The notes: generated by a model not told the origin, from the sequence alone. 64,000 nt of DNA from Enterobacteriaceae bacterium 89 (GCA_014156375.1 RQJH01000002.1:1146331-1210330); one strand, 5' to 3'. Positions 22,045 through 30,930 are shown, counted from the first letter of the stretch. A program made the numbers and translations.

Positions 22045-22398
22045 CTATTCGTCCAGAATAGGGGCGAAGCCGCCATAAATCATGCGTTTGCCGTCAAACG
22101 GCATGCTCTCGCCCATCTCTTTCATCCGCGGATCGGCCATCATCTTCGCATTGGCCGCATCGCGGACTTCCTTCGACGGGTATTCAATCCAGCTGAACAC
22201 CACTTCTTCGTGGTCTTCCGCCTTCACCGCCATGCGAAAATCCGTCAGATTTCCCGCCGGGACATCGTCCGTCCAGCACTCCACCACCCGGGTGGCGCCA
22301 AACTCTTTAAACAGCGGGGCTGCCTTTGCCGCCAGCGCCAGATACTCCTTTTTCTTATCCGCCGGTACGGCAACGACAAATCCATCAACATACTTCAT
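22045..22398 (-). CDS. ybaA: DUF1428 protein YbaA
   Basis: A 117-residue protein identical in length to E. coli YbaA, with the ferredoxin-like dimeric alpha-beta barrel pattern (MKYVDGFVVAVPADKK, FSWIEYPSKEVRDAANAKMM). No enzymatic role is established. It is convergent with pdeB with a 33-bp gap. Confidence 0.93.
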   Translation of the reverse strand: MKYVDGFVVAVPADKKKEYLALAAKAAPLFKEFGATRVVECWTDDVPAGNLTDFRMAVKAEDHEEVVFSWIEYPSKEVRDAANAKMMADPRMKEMGESMPFDGKRMIYGGFAPILDE

Positions 22399-22503
22399 GA
22401 GATAACCTCCGAAGCGAACGGCGCGGCCAGTGGCTCTGGCCGCATCCGGCGTTGATAAGTTTAGCCGCGATAGCTAAGCCCCGCCTGCGAGCAGGAGAAA
22501 CCG

Positions 22504-23127
22504 TTAGGGATCAACGCTCAGTGCGGGCTCCTTTTTCACTATCGGTTTTGTCACCGGAGCCACCCGGAACCAGGGCAGGCAAATCTGGATCAGCGGCCCG
22601 ATGGCCAGCGCATAGACCAGCGTGCCGATACCCAGGCTGCCGCCAAGGAGAAATCCAATCGTCAGTACGGTGACTTCAATGGTGGTGCGGATCACCCGAA
22701 CAGACCAGCCGGTTCGGGCGTGGATCCCGGTCATCAGCCCATCGCGCGGTCCGGCACCAAAACCGGCACCGATATACATTCCTGTTGCCAGCGCATTAAG
22801 TACCACGGCGGCAATCAGCAGCAGAGCCTTCAACCACAGCGCATCCGGCGTAGGAACCACCGCCATCGCGGCATCAGCGGCAAGCCCAATCACAATCACG
22901 TTGCTGATGGTCCCGAGCCCCGGACGCTGGCGAAGCGGGATCCACAGAAGCAGCACCAGCGCGCCCGTTACGATCATTACCGTGCCGATATCCTTCTCAA
23001 ACAGCTTTGCCGCTCCCAGATGAAAAACGTTCCACGGATCTGCCCCGAGGTTGGCATGAACAAACATAGCCGTGGAAATACCGTACAGTGATAAGCCGAG
23101 ATAGAGCTGGATCAGACGGCGTAACAT
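22504..23127 (-). CDS. YczE/YyaS/YitT-family membrane protein
   Basis: A 207-residue inner-membrane protein with about five predicted spans and the family motifs ANLGADPWNVFHLG and GAGFGAGPRDGLM. Function unknown. Started at MLRRLIQLYLG. It is paired head-to-head with a MocR-type regulator (YczR type), an arrangement found in many bacteria. Confidence 0.85.
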   Translation of the reverse strand: MLRRLIQLYLGLSLYGISTAMFVHANLGADPWNVFHLGAAKLFEKDIGTVMIVTGALVLLLWIPLRQRPGLGTISNVIVIGLAADAAMAVVPTPDALWLKALLLIAAVVLNALATGMYIGAGFGAGPRDGLMTGIHARTGWSVRVIRTTIEVTVLTIGFLLGGSLGIGTLVYALAIGPLIQICLPWFRVAPVTKPIVKKEPALSVDP

Positions 23128-23168
23128 AAACACCTCATAAGCGATTGCGGAAAAACTCATCATCGTCA

Positions 23169-23212
23169 AAAATGGACTGATGATTAATGGCCAGTTTTGC
23201 AAAAGTGGACTG
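23169..23212. promoter_or_regulatory. Candidate MocR (YczR) operator: direct repeats
   Basis: TGGACTG occurs at 23173-23179 and again at 23206-23212, each preceded by an A-run, starts 33 bp apart (about three helical turns). A related TGGCCAG lies between (23188-23194). MocR proteins commonly bind spaced direct repeats. The gap of 87 bp between the two divergent genes holds all three. Confidence 0.6.
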
Positions 23213-23214
23213 CT

Positions 23215-24642
23215 ATGTCTTTACGTCGCTCCGGGACTCAATCGCTGGTAAGCCTGCTCGGTCACTGGCAGGAACAGCACAACCGAACTCCGCTCTGGCG
23301 TCAGCTGACGGAGGCCTTGCGCCTGCTGATCCTCGATGGTCGGCTGGCGCTGAACAGCCGATTGCCGGGCGAACGCGAGCTGGCGGCGGCGCTTAACGTC
23401 AGCAGGACCACTATTGCCAGCGCTATGGCGCAGCTGCGCGACGAGGGTTATATCATCAGCCGCCACGGCAGCGGCTCTGTGGTGATCCTTCCCGCTCAGC
23501 ATCAGCAAATCCCCACCCGAATGGCAGCAGGCCAGGCGCTGGATTTGTCCACGGCCGCACTCAGCGCTGGGCCGGAGATTTATCAGGCCTACAGCCATGC
23601 CCTGACGTTGATGCCACAGCATCTCGAGAGTACCGGCTACGATCAGCACGGTCTGCACGAGCTGCGGGAACGAATTGCACAACGCTACTGCGAGCGGGGT
23701 TTAGCCACCCGCGCCGACGAGATTATGGTGGTCAACGGCGCGGTGAGCGGCCTGGCCTTGATCCTACGTCTGCTGACGGGTCCGGGCGACCGGGTTGTGG
23801 TGGATAATCCCACTTATCCGCTGGCAATAGCGGCGATCCAGGGAGCGTCCTGCCGCCCGGTTGGCGTCTCGCTACCACAACACGGCTGGGATATTGACGG
23901 TCTGGCTGCCACATTCGCGCAAACCGCGCCGCGTCTGGCTTACCTGATGCCAGATTTCCATAATCCTACCGGCCGCTGCATGGACAGCGCCACGCGGCAG
24001 AAGCTGGCCGACCTGTCAGCCAGAACCAGAACGACGCTGGTGATCGATGAAACTATGGTTGATCTCTGGTACAACGCCCCTCCTCCGCCTCCATTGGCAG
24101 CGTTTAACGCCCAGGCTCCGGTGATTACTTTGGGTTCAACCGGGAAAAGCTTTTGGGGAGGATTACGCCTGGGCTGGATACGCGCTTCATCGCGAACGCT
24201 GTCTTCACTCATTCAGACGCGGGACACGCTGGATCTTGGCTCGCCTTTACTGGAACAGCTGGCCACCTGCTGGCTGCTTGAAAATAGTCAGACGCTGTTG
24301 CCTGCACGCCGCACGATGCTCGCTGAACGCCGGGATATGTGCAGCCAGCTAATGGCAGAATATTTTCCGCAGTGGCGTTATATCTCTCCTGAAGGAGGAC
24401 TCTCTTTTTGGGTAGAATTACCGGATATGCTGTCCACGGTTTTTGCCGCAAAAGCCGAAGGCATTGGGATACATCTGGGAACGGGGACCCGGTTTGGGCT
24501 GGCTGGCGCGTTCGATCGCTGGCTGCGTCTGCCCTTCACTCAGGATGATGAAACACTGCGTACGGCCTTCCATGCGCTACAGCCGCTGTGGAATTCCCTG
24601 AACGGTCAGCAGAATAATTTGCGCACAAGGAAAATAATATAA
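23215..24642 (+). CDS. MocR-family regulator (YczR-like)
   Basis: A 475-residue GntR-aminotransferase fusion. Winged helix at about residues 15-85 (RELAAALNVSRTTIASAMAQL), then a PLP-type domain with LMPDFHNPTGRCMDS and a likely PLP lysine in LGSTGKSFWGGLRLGW. ATG 23215 is preferred; six residues upstream would run through the repeat-containing operator. It presumably controls the divergent yczE-like gene. It ends before a hairpin at 24652-24679. Confidence 0.87.
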   Translation: MSLRRSGTQSLVSLLGHWQEQHNRTPLWRQLTEALRLLILDGRLALNSRLPGERELAAALNVSRTTIASAMAQLRDEGYIISRHGSGSVVILPAQHQQIPTRMAAGQALDLSTAALSAGPEIYQAYSHALTLMPQHLESTGYDQHGLHELRERIAQRYCERGLATRADEIMVVNGAVSGLALILRLLTGPGDRVVVDNPTYPLAIAAIQGASCRPVGVSLPQHGWDIDGLAATFAQTAPRLAYLMPDFHNPTGRCMDSATRQKLADLSARTRTTLVIDETMVDLWYNAPPPPPLAAFNAQAPVITLGSTGKSFWGGLRLGWIRASSRTLSSLIQTRDTLDLGSPLLEQLATCWLLENSQTLLPARRTMLAERRDMCSQLMAEYFPQWRYISPEGGLSFWVELPDMLSTVFAAKAEGIGIHLGTGTRFGLAGAFDRWLRLPFTQDDETLRTAFHALQPLWNSLNGQQNNLRTRKII

Positions 24643-24651
24643 GAAAATAGT

Positions 24652-24679
24652 GACGAGCCGACGGAATTAACGGCTCGTC
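24652..24679 (+). terminator. Hairpin after the YczR-like gene
   Basis: Perfect 9-bp stem GACGAGCCG (24652-24660) with CGGCTCGTC (24671-24679) and a 10-base loop, 9 bp after the stop codon. No U-tract follows, so terminator activity is only likely. Confidence 0.5.
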
Positions 24680-24782
24680 TAAACGATCGTCCGTGATAGC
24701 ATGAGATGATTGTGTCTTTGTTATCGCGAAACATCTTCCGTTATTCAGATGTCTGCGGTGTGACAGTTCGATGGATTATTTA

Positions 24783-24998
24783 TTAATGCTGACGAGGGAT
24801 CGGAAAACCTTTTAAGGAAATAATAAAACTGTCGCCGTCTTTTTTAATTTTTGCGCCGGTATCACACCAGTCCGAAGCAATGCGGAAAAACTCATCGCTG
24901 CCGACGTTCCAGTTGAGCCGGACGTGTTTCACATAGCCCGAGCGCAGTAGCTCACAGGCTTCGCCATAACTGCTGGCCATTGAGAGTTGTTGTTTCAT
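24783..24998 (-). CDS. Small protein, second gene of a ribbon-helix-helix module
   Basis: A 71-residue protein not recognised. It starts MKQQLSMASSYGEACELLR and contains FFRIASDWCDTGAKIKKDGDSFIISLKG. That stretch has a helix-strand pattern loosely like the second half of TusA/SirA folds; this is weak pattern matching only. Its ATG overlaps the stop codon of the upstream RHH gene by 4 bases (24995-24998), so the two are translationally coupled. It could be the toxin of a type II toxin-antitoxin pair, but no known toxin motif is visible. Confidence 0.7.
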   Translation of the reverse strand: MKQQLSMASSYGEACELLRSGYVKHVRLNWNVGSDEFFRIASDWCDTGAKIKKDGDSFIISLKGFPIPRQH

Positions 24999-25243
24999 TT
25001 TCTCTTCTTCAGAATTTTTCGTAATGCTTTGATTTCTTTAGGAGTAAGAGGGGATGATTCTTCTTCGGTATGCTGACTGTCAACATCATCTTCGGATACT
25101 CCCACCTCGACTGCTCGTTCAAACGCCAACTGCAAAAGCTTCTGCGTCGCTGCGCTCAGGGTCTCGTTATGGACTTCCGCATAGTGACGGATCTGCTCTT
25201 TCAAATCGCCGTCAATTTTAACATTCAGTACTGCCGTCGTCAT
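24995..25243 (-). CDS. Ribbon-helix-helix DNA-binding protein, antitoxin-like
   Basis: An 82-residue protein. The N-terminal TTAVLNVKIDGDLKEQIRHYAE fits the beta-strand and helix of RHH/Arc-type DNA-binding domains. The C-terminal half is charged and probably flexible (TEEESSPLTPKEIKALRKILKKRK), as in antitoxins whose tail wraps a toxin. It starts at MTTAVLNV with Shine-Dalgarno AGGAA; an upstream Met adds 11 residues without support. The region upstream (25260-25450) is markedly AT-rich, suggesting acquisition. Confidence 0.75.
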   Translation of the reverse strand: MTTAVLNVKIDGDLKEQIRHYAEVHNETLSAATQKLLQLAFERAVEVGVSEDDVDSQHTEEESSPLTPKEIKALRKILKKRK

Positions 25244-25517
25244 GGTCACTGTTCCTGTGTAAAAAAAATTTAACATAATTAATACACTAAGAATTCTCTC
25301 TGATCCAGAGATATATCTTCATAATCATTAATAAATGATTACCCATATTGAATGTCGGCCAAATGAATGACGTAAAGATGACATTAATATTTCAGTAATA
25401 TGACAATTAGTTTATTTCTGCTTAATTAATTTCATTTCATGCTTAACTTTTGGGCAGCACCGCAGCGGCCCCTCCTCAGGCTTAACCGCTACATACCCTG
25501 CAGACATCGCTTAAGGC

Positions 25518-25991
25518 TCATTTTCCTGCAAGCGATTTGCAGTAGTCGGTAAGCTGATCGGCCACAATCCCCCATCCTTCGTGAAATCCCATCTCTTCGT
25601 GGATTTTGCGGGTTTCAGCCGTTGCGTGTCTGGCAATCGCGGTGTAGCGGGTTTTGCCGTCTCCGGCGTCCTCAAGCAGCAAAATGGCGGTCATAAATGG
25701 TTTTTCGCTGGGCTTCCAGTCTTCGCTGTAGCCATCGGTGAACACCAGCTTCTCTCCCTCAATGACTTCGAGATAAACACCGTTGTTTTTCATCTCGCTG
25801 CCGTTGACCTCAAAAACCGTGTTGAAGCGTCCGCCAACCCGCAAATCGATATCACAGGCGGTGACGCGGTGCGGTTTTGGAATAAAGAAGTGCTTAATGT
25901 GCTCGGGCGTGGTCCAGCACTGCCAGATTAGCTCACGTGGAGCATCCAGGATGCGTTCAAGTTTCAGGTCGGTTTCAGGATCCAGCTGCAT
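25518..25991 (-). CDS. AHSA1/SRPBCC-domain protein
   Basis: A 157-residue single-domain protein of the START/Bet v1-like SRPBCC superfamily, AHSA1 type. It shows LERILDAPRELIWQCWTTPEHIKHFF at the start, GGRFNTVF in the middle and the C-terminal helix HEGWGIVADQLTDYCKSL. These form a hydrophobic cavity, but the ligand is unknown. It starts at MQLDPETDLK with GAGGAAG upstream. It appears to be transcribed alone, between the RHH module and ffs. Confidence 0.85.
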   Translation of the reverse strand: MQLDPETDLKLERILDAPRELIWQCWTTPEHIKHFFIPKPHRVTACDIDLRVGGRFNTVFEVNGSEMKNNGVYLEVIEGEKLVFTDGYSEDWKPSEKPFMTAILLLEDAGDGKTRYTAIARHATAETRKIHEEMGFHEGWGIVADQLTDYCKSLAGK

Positions 25992-26119
25992 CGTCACTTC
26001 CTCATGGCATGAAATGCGCAAGAATAATGACTCTCAGGATAGTTAACGCGACGAAAAGCAGGCAACTTTAAATTTGCACTTAGAGAGAGGAGGAAGAAGT
26101 CATTGGGGAGAGCAGAAAT

Positions 26120-26233
26120 GGGTGGGGGCCCTGCCAGCTACATCCCGGCACACACGTCGTCTGCCCTGGCTGCTTCCTTCCGGACCTGACCTGGTGAACA
26201 GAGTAGCGTTGCGGGAGAACCAACAGAGCCCCC
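26120..26233 (-). ncRNA. ffs: 4.5S RNA of the signal recognition particle
   Basis: A 114-nt gene, exactly the mature E. coli length. The RNA begins GGGGGCTCTGTTGG and ends CAGGGCCCCCACCC. It contains the conserved apical domain with CAGGTCAGGTCCGGAAGG and the GCAGCC tetraloop side, which binds Ffh. The terminal GGGGGC and GGCCCCC segments close the long hairpin. A promoter with a leader of about 25 nt precedes it, in keeping with RNase P processing of the 5' end. Confidence 0.98.
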
Positions 26234-26264
26234 ATTGAGAGCGTTATTTCTAACGCGCTGGCGC

Positions 26265-26293
26265 ATTATCCCTGCCCTGCCGGGTAATTGCAA
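26265..26293 (-). promoter_or_regulatory. Promoter of ffs
   Basis: On the minus strand, -35 TTGCAA (26288-26293) and -10 GATAAT (26265-26270) have a 17-bp spacer. Transcription would begin near 26258, leaving a leader of about 25 nt before the mature 5' end. Confidence 0.75.
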
Positions 26294-26469
26294 CCCGCGG
26301 CTGACCGGATGGCGGTTTATTGCACACCCCCCGCGCGCTTCGGTTGCAAAATCAGCGACTGCACCTAAGATCTGCATATTGCGAGGCTGCTCTCAGCAAA
26401 TCCTGCCACAGCGTCCAGAATTTCTGAATGCTGCCAGCATGCGTGTTCGCTAATACTCAGGGTACGACG

Positions 26470-26877
26470 ATGATCAAATCCATGCCTCAAACGCTTACGC
26501 TTCCGATGCCCACCATCAGTGAAGCCACGGTACCTCACAAAGGGCTCAATTTTTTACGCCCGGAAATTGTGCTGGATTTCATCACTATCAGCCCGACGCC
26601 TTTGCTGTTTGTCACCCCGGTGGCCGTACTGTTCTCCTCACTCGGCGTGGTGGATCAGGTGCCGATGCGGCGGATCCCGGTGGCCGTTTCCGGGCGCGTC
26701 ATTTATCCCATCTGCACCATGGAACTGCCGGAACTGCGGGGCAAGTTAATCATCAATTCCGCCTCCAGGAAGCTGAAATTCCTCGAAAGCCAGGTGGTGC
26801 ATCCCGATAAGTTTGCCCCGTCGACGAGCCAGGTTATTGGCCTCGCGCTGGAGTTTACCGTTCAGCAGCCGGAATAG
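26470..26877 (+). CDS. Hypothetical protein between ffs and atl
   Basis: A 135-residue ORF that I do not recognise and that is not in E. coli at this place. Starts at MIKSMPQTLTLPMP; the ribosome binding site is weak, and 14 residues upstream are also open. A hydrophobic stretch at about residues 36-62 (FITISPTPLLFVTPVAVLF) could be a membrane segment. The second half (VAVSGRVIYPICTMELPELRGKLIINSASRKL) looks like ordinary folded protein. Supports for being real are the length and composition; no homology is claimed. Confidence 0.5.
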   Translation: MIKSMPQTLTLPMPTISEATVPHKGLNFLRPEIVLDFITISPTPLLFVTPVAVLFSSLGVVDQVPMRRIPVAVSGRVIYPICTMELPELRGKLIINSASRKLKFLESQVVHPDKFAPSTSQVIGLALEFTVQQPE

Positions 26878-26939
26878 TCCGGGCTTCACAACGTCCAGGC
26901 CGTCGCTTATCCTGTCCTTTTCACGGTCTGGAAACTGTA

Positions 26940-27251
26940 ATGGAAGCCAATGACTCATTCCCGCAGCGCGTGTGGCAGATTGTCGCCTCAATCCCCGAAG
27001 GCACAGTGACGACCTATGGCGAAATTGCTCGTCTGGCGGGATCGCCAAGAGCGGCGCGTCAGGTTGGTGGCGTTTTGAGACGTCTGCCGGAAGGTTCAAC
27101 GCTGCCGTGGCATCGGGTGGTTAATCACCAGGGAACCATTTCACTCACCGGTCCCGATCTGCAACGTCAGCGCCAGGCACTGCTGTCAGAAGGCGTTCAG
27201 GTTTCCGGGTCAGGCAAAATAGATATGCTGAAGTATCGCTGGAGATACTGA
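26940..27251 (+). CDS. atl: Alkyltransferase-like protein Atl (YbaZ)
   Basis: A 103-residue DNA-damage recognition protein related to O6-alkylguanine-DNA alkyltransferase. The alkyl-accepting Cys is replaced by Trp57 in LPWHRVV (PCHRV in true transferases). It therefore binds O6-alkylguanine and hands it to nucleotide excision repair instead of repairing it. The helix-turn-helix region GSPRAARQVGGVLRRLP is conserved. The start at MEANDSFPQRVW lacks the N-terminal extension annotated in E. coli. Confidence 0.93.
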   Translation: MEANDSFPQRVWQIVASIPEGTVTTYGEIARLAGSPRAARQVGGVLRRLPEGSTLPWHRVVNHQGTISLTGPDLQRQRQALLSEGVQVSGSGKIDMLKYRWRY

Positions 27252-27285
27252 TCCCTCCCCCGGCCGGAGGAGGGAACAAGGAGCA

Positions 27286-27855
27286 CTAAGGCATTTGCGT
27301 TGGTGCTGGCACTGCGGAAGAAGGGTTAACCTGAGTAGGCGAAGTCGAAGGCACCGTCGTTGCCGCGCCTCCGGTTGTATTCACCGGCACGGCGGTCTGC
27401 TGTACAGGAACCAGCGTCAGGTCCGCTTTTGTCCCGCCATGGTTAATCACCTGCTGGACCGTATCGGTAATAAACATCAGCTTATCGTTCACCGTCACCG
27501 CTGCACTCAGCAGAATACGGGCATTCGGCTGAATATCTGCCGGGTTATACGGCAGTACGAAGCTGAACGGTGCCTGCTTCCCTTCCGTACGCATCACTTT
27601 CTGTGACAGCACTTTCGATGGGGCATCCGCCAGCGAAGCATCCGACAGGGTCACCGTCAGCACCGCATCAGGCGGTAAGGCGACTTTTTGACGGATCCAG
27701 ACGGTACCAGAAACGTTAGGCTGCTGGATGACAGGCTGTGTGGCAGCAGAAGGATTCGGGTTTGGCGCCGGCGTCGGAATATCCGCGCTTTTTTGCGCGC
27801 AGGCCGACAGGGCGACTGCCGCCGCGACACCAGTTAAAATGTGCACGAGTTTCAT
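27286..27855 (-). CDS. ybaY: YbaY-family lipoprotein
   Basis: A 189-residue lipoprotein (E. coli 190) of unknown function. The signal ends in LSAC with lipidated Cys19. A Pro/Asn-rich linker is followed by a beta-rich domain (VSGTVWIRQKVALPPDAVLTVTL, about residues 48-150). The C-terminal 35 residues are Thr/Pro/Val-rich and probably disordered. It is convergent with atl. Confidence 0.92.
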   Translation of the reverse strand: MKLVHILTGVAAAVALSACAQKSADIPTPAPNPNPSAATQPVIQQPNVSGTVWIRQKVALPPDAVLTVTLSDASLADAPSKVLSQKVMRTEGKQAPFSFVLPYNPADIQPNARILLSAAVTVNDKLMFITDTVQQVINHGGTKADLTLVPVQQTAVPVNTTGGAATTVPSTSPTQVNPSSAVPAPTQMP

Positions 27856-28073
27856 TATGTTCTCCTTTTCATCCACGCACGTACGGGATTTAATCCCGAT
27901 AAAATGAGTGGTTAAAACATTTGTGACTCGGTAAGTGTGGCACAGATCTCAGATTATTGCCTGCAATCGCCCCGTTATTCAGACAATTGAACCCATCGGA
28001 CCACTTCACAAACTGCGTTATACTGTGGCTATTCCCGCGCTTCGCCGCGGTCTTTTTACCTTTGAGGACATTT

Positions 28074-28934
28074 ATGAGTCAGGCTCTCTCTAATCTGCTA
28101 ACCCTGTTAAATCTGGAAAAAATTGAAGAGGGATTATTCCGCGGCCAGAGTGAGGATCTGGGATTACGTCAGGTATTTGGCGGTCAGGTCGTTGGCCAGG
28201 CGCTGTACGCCGCCAAAGAGACGGTGCCGGCCGATCGTCTGGTTCACTCCTTCCACAGCTATTTCCTGCGCCCTGGCGACAGCCAGCAGCCCATCGTCTA
28301 TGACGTAGAAGTACTGCGTGACGGCAACAGCTTCAGCGCCCGTCGTGTCGCCGCCATTCAGCATGGCAAACCGATTTTTTACATGACGGCGTCTTTCCAG
28401 GCTCCCGAGTCAGGCTACGAACATCAAAAGCCAATGCCACCCGCTCCGGCTCCGGATTCCCTGCCGTCTGAAACGGACATCGCCCGCAAGCTCGCGCACC
28501 TGCTGCCGCCGCAGGTCAAAGATAAATTCCTCTGCGACAAGCCTCTGGAAATCCGTCCGGTTGAGTTCCACAACCCGTTGCAGGGCCACGTAGCCGAACC
28601 TAAACGCCAGGTGTGGATCCGCGCTAACGGCACCGTTGAGGACGATATGAAGGTCCATCAGTCTCTGCTGGGTTACGCTTCAGATTTCAATTTCCTGCCG
28701 GTCGCCCTGCAGCCGCACGGCGTGGGCTTCCTTGAAAAAGGGATGCAGGTCGCCACCATCGATCACTCAATGTGGTTCCATCGTCCGTTCAATATGAACG
28801 ACTGGCTGCTGTACAGCGTGGAAAGTACGTCCGCATCAAGCGCACGCGGCTTTGTGCGAGGCGAATTTTATACTCAGGATGGCGTGTTAGTGGCGTCGAC
28901 GGTGCAGGAAGGGGTCATGCGCAACCGCAACTGA
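28074..28934 (+). CDS. tesB: Acyl-CoA thioesterase II
   Basis: Hydrolyses medium- and long-chain acyl-CoA to free fatty acid and CoA. The 286 residues equal E. coli TesB. Double hot-dog fold, with [23 protein letters not shown] in the first half and the catalytic Asp region [10 protein letters not shown] in the second. Started at MSQALSNLL with GAGGAC upstream; the longer frame runs into the promoter region. A terminator follows immediately, then pgpA instead of amtB-glnK. Confidence 0.97.
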   Translation: MSQALSNLLTLLNLEKIEEGLFRGQSEDLGLRQVFGGQVVGQALYAAKETVPADRLVHSFHSYFLRPGDSQQPIVYDVEVLRDGNSFSARRVAAIQHGKPIFYMTASFQAPESGYEHQKPMPPAPAPDSLPSETDIARKLAHLLPPQVKDKFLCDKPLEIRPVEFHNPLQGHVAEPKRQVWIRANGTVEDDMKVHQSLLGYASDFNFLPVALQPHGVGFLEKGMQVATIDHSMWFHRPFNMNDWLLYSVESTSASSARGFVRGEFYTQDGVLVASTVQEGVMRNRN

Positions 28935-28941
28935 TGTTCGT

Positions 28942-28970
28942 CAGGAGAGGGGCCCCCCTCTCCTGCTTTT
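28942..28970 (+). terminator. Terminator of tesB
   Basis: An 11-bp perfect stem CAGGAGAGGGG / CCCCTCTCCTG (28942-28952 and 28955-28965) with a 2-base loop, followed by CTTTT. It occupies nearly the entire 38-bp gap to the convergent pgpA and is the exact site of the gene-order break against E. coli. Confidence 0.8.
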
Positions 28971-28972
28971 AC

Positions 28973-29485
28973 TCAGATCAAGCCAATGGGCCAGTGATGC
29001 CCAATCACATACAGCAGGCCAGCGGCGATGATCCCGGCGATGATATCATCGACCATAATCCCCATCCCGCCGTGCACATTGCGGTCAAACCAGCGGATCG
29101 GCCACGGTTTCCAGATATCGAAGATCCTGAACAGCACGAAGCCCACCGCCACCCACTGCCAGGCGTTGGTCGGCAGCGCCATCAGCGTTATCCACATTCC
29201 GACAAACTCATCCCAGACAATGCTGCCGTGATCGTGCACGCCCATGTCTTTTGCCGTGCGATGACAAATGTAGACACCGATACAAATCGAGAGCATAACC
29301 GCCAGCGAATAGAGCTGCCACGGCAGCAGCGTCAGCAGATACCAGAAAGGAATTGCCGCAATGGAACCCATCGTGCCGGGCATGATTGGGCTCAGTCCAC
29401 TGCCAAACCCGGTGGCTAATAAATGCCACGGATTGAGCATACTCAGGCGGCTTTTGGCTACGTCAAGGCTTCGCAAAATGGTCAT
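28973..29485 (-). CDS. pgpA: Phosphatidylglycerophosphatase A
   Basis: Dephosphorylates phosphatidylglycerol phosphate in the inner membrane. The 170-residue product (E. coli 172) has [16 protein letters not shown], the [16 protein letters not shown] metal-binding region and [13 protein letters not shown], with several membrane spans. It starts at [11 protein letters not shown] inside the 3' end of thiL (23-base overlap), so it is translated from the same transcript. Confidence 0.95.
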   Translation of the reverse strand: MTILRSLDVAKSRLSMLNPWHLLATGFGSGLSPIMPGTMGSIAAIPFWYLLTLLPWQLYSLAVMLSICIGVYICHRTAKDMGVHDHGSIVWDEFVGMWITLMALPTNAWQWVAVGFVLFRIFDIWKPWPIRWFDRNVHGGMGIMVDDIIAGIIAAGLLYVIGHHWPIGLI

Positions 29486-30440
29486 ACCCCTTCCAGTCGA
29501 GCGTGACAGGTTTACCCTCACGCAGGAAATGCATCCCTTCCACATCCGCACTAAGCTGGCCGATGCAGGTATAAGCCATGCCAAAATTACCCAGCGCCAC
29601 GTCCAGCGCACCGCGGTTCAGTTCGGGCACGGTAAAGCACAGCTCATAGTCTTCACCGCCGGACAGCGCCCAGCGCAGCGCCTGTTCAGGTTCAACGTGG
29701 CGTTTCATCGCTTCAGAGTAAGGCAGCAGGTCAAGATCGATTCTCGCCCCGCACTCGCTGGCCTTCAGAATATGGCCGAGATCGGAAATCAGGCCATCGG
29801 AAAGATCGATAGCCGAATTTGCCAGACCGCGCAGCGCCTGGCCGGTCAGAATGCGTGGCGTCGGGTTCAGATGGCGTTTCAGCAGATATGCCGCATCTTC
29901 CTTGTCCGAAACCTGCAGCCGATCCTGCAAAATCGCCAGCCCTGCCGCGCTGTCACCAGGCGTACCGGTGACATAAATCCAGTCGCCAGGCTTGGCCCCG
30001 GAGCGCTTCAGCGCCCGACCTTCTGGCACAAAGCCGTGAATGCCCAGCGTCATCGACAGCGGGCCTTTGGTGGTGTCGCCGCCAATCAGCTGCATGTCGT
30101 AATAGTTGAGCTGTTCGAACAGGCTGTCGCTGAAGGCGGCCAGCCAGCTTTCGTCGATCTCAGGCAGGGTTAGCGCCAGCGTCAGCCAGGCCGGATCGGC
30201 ACCCATTGCTGCCAGATCGCTCAAATTCACCGCCAGGGCTTTACGGGCCAGATCGGCCGGATCGATGTCCGGAAGAAAATGAATGCCTGACACCAGCGTA
30301 TCGGTACTGATGGCCAGAGTTTGTTTGTCGGGTACGGAAAGCAATGCGCAGTCGTCACCTATACCGGTTTCAACATCAAGGCGGGAGCTTTTTACGCGAT
30401 CAAAGTAATGGGTAATCAGAGAGAATTCACCGCATGCCAT
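29463..30440 (-). CDS. thiL: Thiamine-monophosphate kinase
   Basis: Phosphorylates TMP to the active cofactor thiamine pyrophosphate with ATP. Its 325 residues equal E. coli ThiL. PurM-like fold with [32 protein letters not shown] and the [10 protein letters not shown] loop, the conserved Asp-rich Mg-ATP binding elements. It is last but one in the nrdR-ribD-ribH-nusB-thiL-pgpA gene string. Confidence 0.96.
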   Translation of the reverse strand: MACGEFSLITHYFDRVKSSRLDVETGIGDDCALLSVPDKQTLAISTDTLVSGIHFLPDIDPADLARKALAVNLSDLAAMGADPAWLTLALTLPEIDESWLAAFSDSLFEQLNYYDMQLIGGDTTKGPLSMTLGIHGFVPEGRALKRSGAKPGDWIYVTGTPGDSAAGLAILQDRLQVSDKEDAAYLLKRHLNPTPRILTGQALRGLANSAIDLSDGLISDLGHILKASECGARIDLDLLPYSEAMKRHVEPEQALRWALSGGEDYELCFTVPELNRGALDVALGNFGMAYTCIGQLSADVEGMHFLREGKPVTLDWKGYDHFAKP

Positions 30441-30510
30441 ACGTCAGGCCTCAGCAGGGAAAAAGAGAGAAGACCGACAGCGCGGAGAGCCCGTGCTGCC
30501 GGTGAGCAGA

Positions 30511-30930
30511 TTACTTCTTGCGGGGACGAATGACCGGAGCTACTTTATCCAGAACGCCGTTGACGAACTTGTGGCTGTCTTCGGCACCGAAGGTTTTTGC
30601 CAGTTCGATAGCTTCGTTGATCGCCACTTTGTACGGCACATCATCGCGTTTGGACAGCTCGAACAGCGCAATACGCAGTACGGCTTTTTCTACCTGGCCC
30701 AGCTCTTCGAGCTGACGGGACAGATACGGTTTCATCAGGCCGTCGAGATACCCGCTGTTTGTCGCAACGCCGGACAGCAGTTCACGGAAATAAACGACGT
30801 CAACGTCTTTGACATCCTGTTCAGCCAGGAACTGATATTCGACATCAGCGATGTCGTTTTTGGACAACTGCCAGGAGTAAAGCGCCTGGACAGCACACTC
30901 ACGGGCGCGGCGACGAGCAGCAGGTTTCAC
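30511..30930 (-). CDS. nusB: Transcription antitermination protein NusB
   Basis: Binds boxA RNA with NusE (S10) in rRNA antitermination complexes. All-helical, 139 residues as in E. coli, starting [22 protein letters not shown] with the basic RNA-binding N-terminus and ending VIRPRKK. It is 21 bp after ribH, in the same operon. Confidence 0.97.
   Translation of the reverse strand: MKPAARRRARECAVQALYSWQLSKNDIADVEYQFLAEQDVKDVDVVYFRELLSGVATNSGYLDGLMKPYLSRQLEELGQVEKAVLRIALFELSKRDDVPYKVAINEAIELAKTFGAEDSHKFVNGVLDKVAPVIRPRKK

Noticed and set aside
24783-25276. Assignment of the two-gene module as HicAB or RelBE
   Set aside because: Neither the HicA double-stranded RNA-binding pattern nor RelE/HigB-like catalytic residues are visible in the 71-residue protein; only the RHH fold of the partner is supported.
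28942-28970. GC palindrome after tesB as a recombination site or IS scar explaining the gene-order break
   Set aside because: It has the ordinary form of a rho-independent terminator with a U-tract, and no target duplication or IS end is visible beside it.
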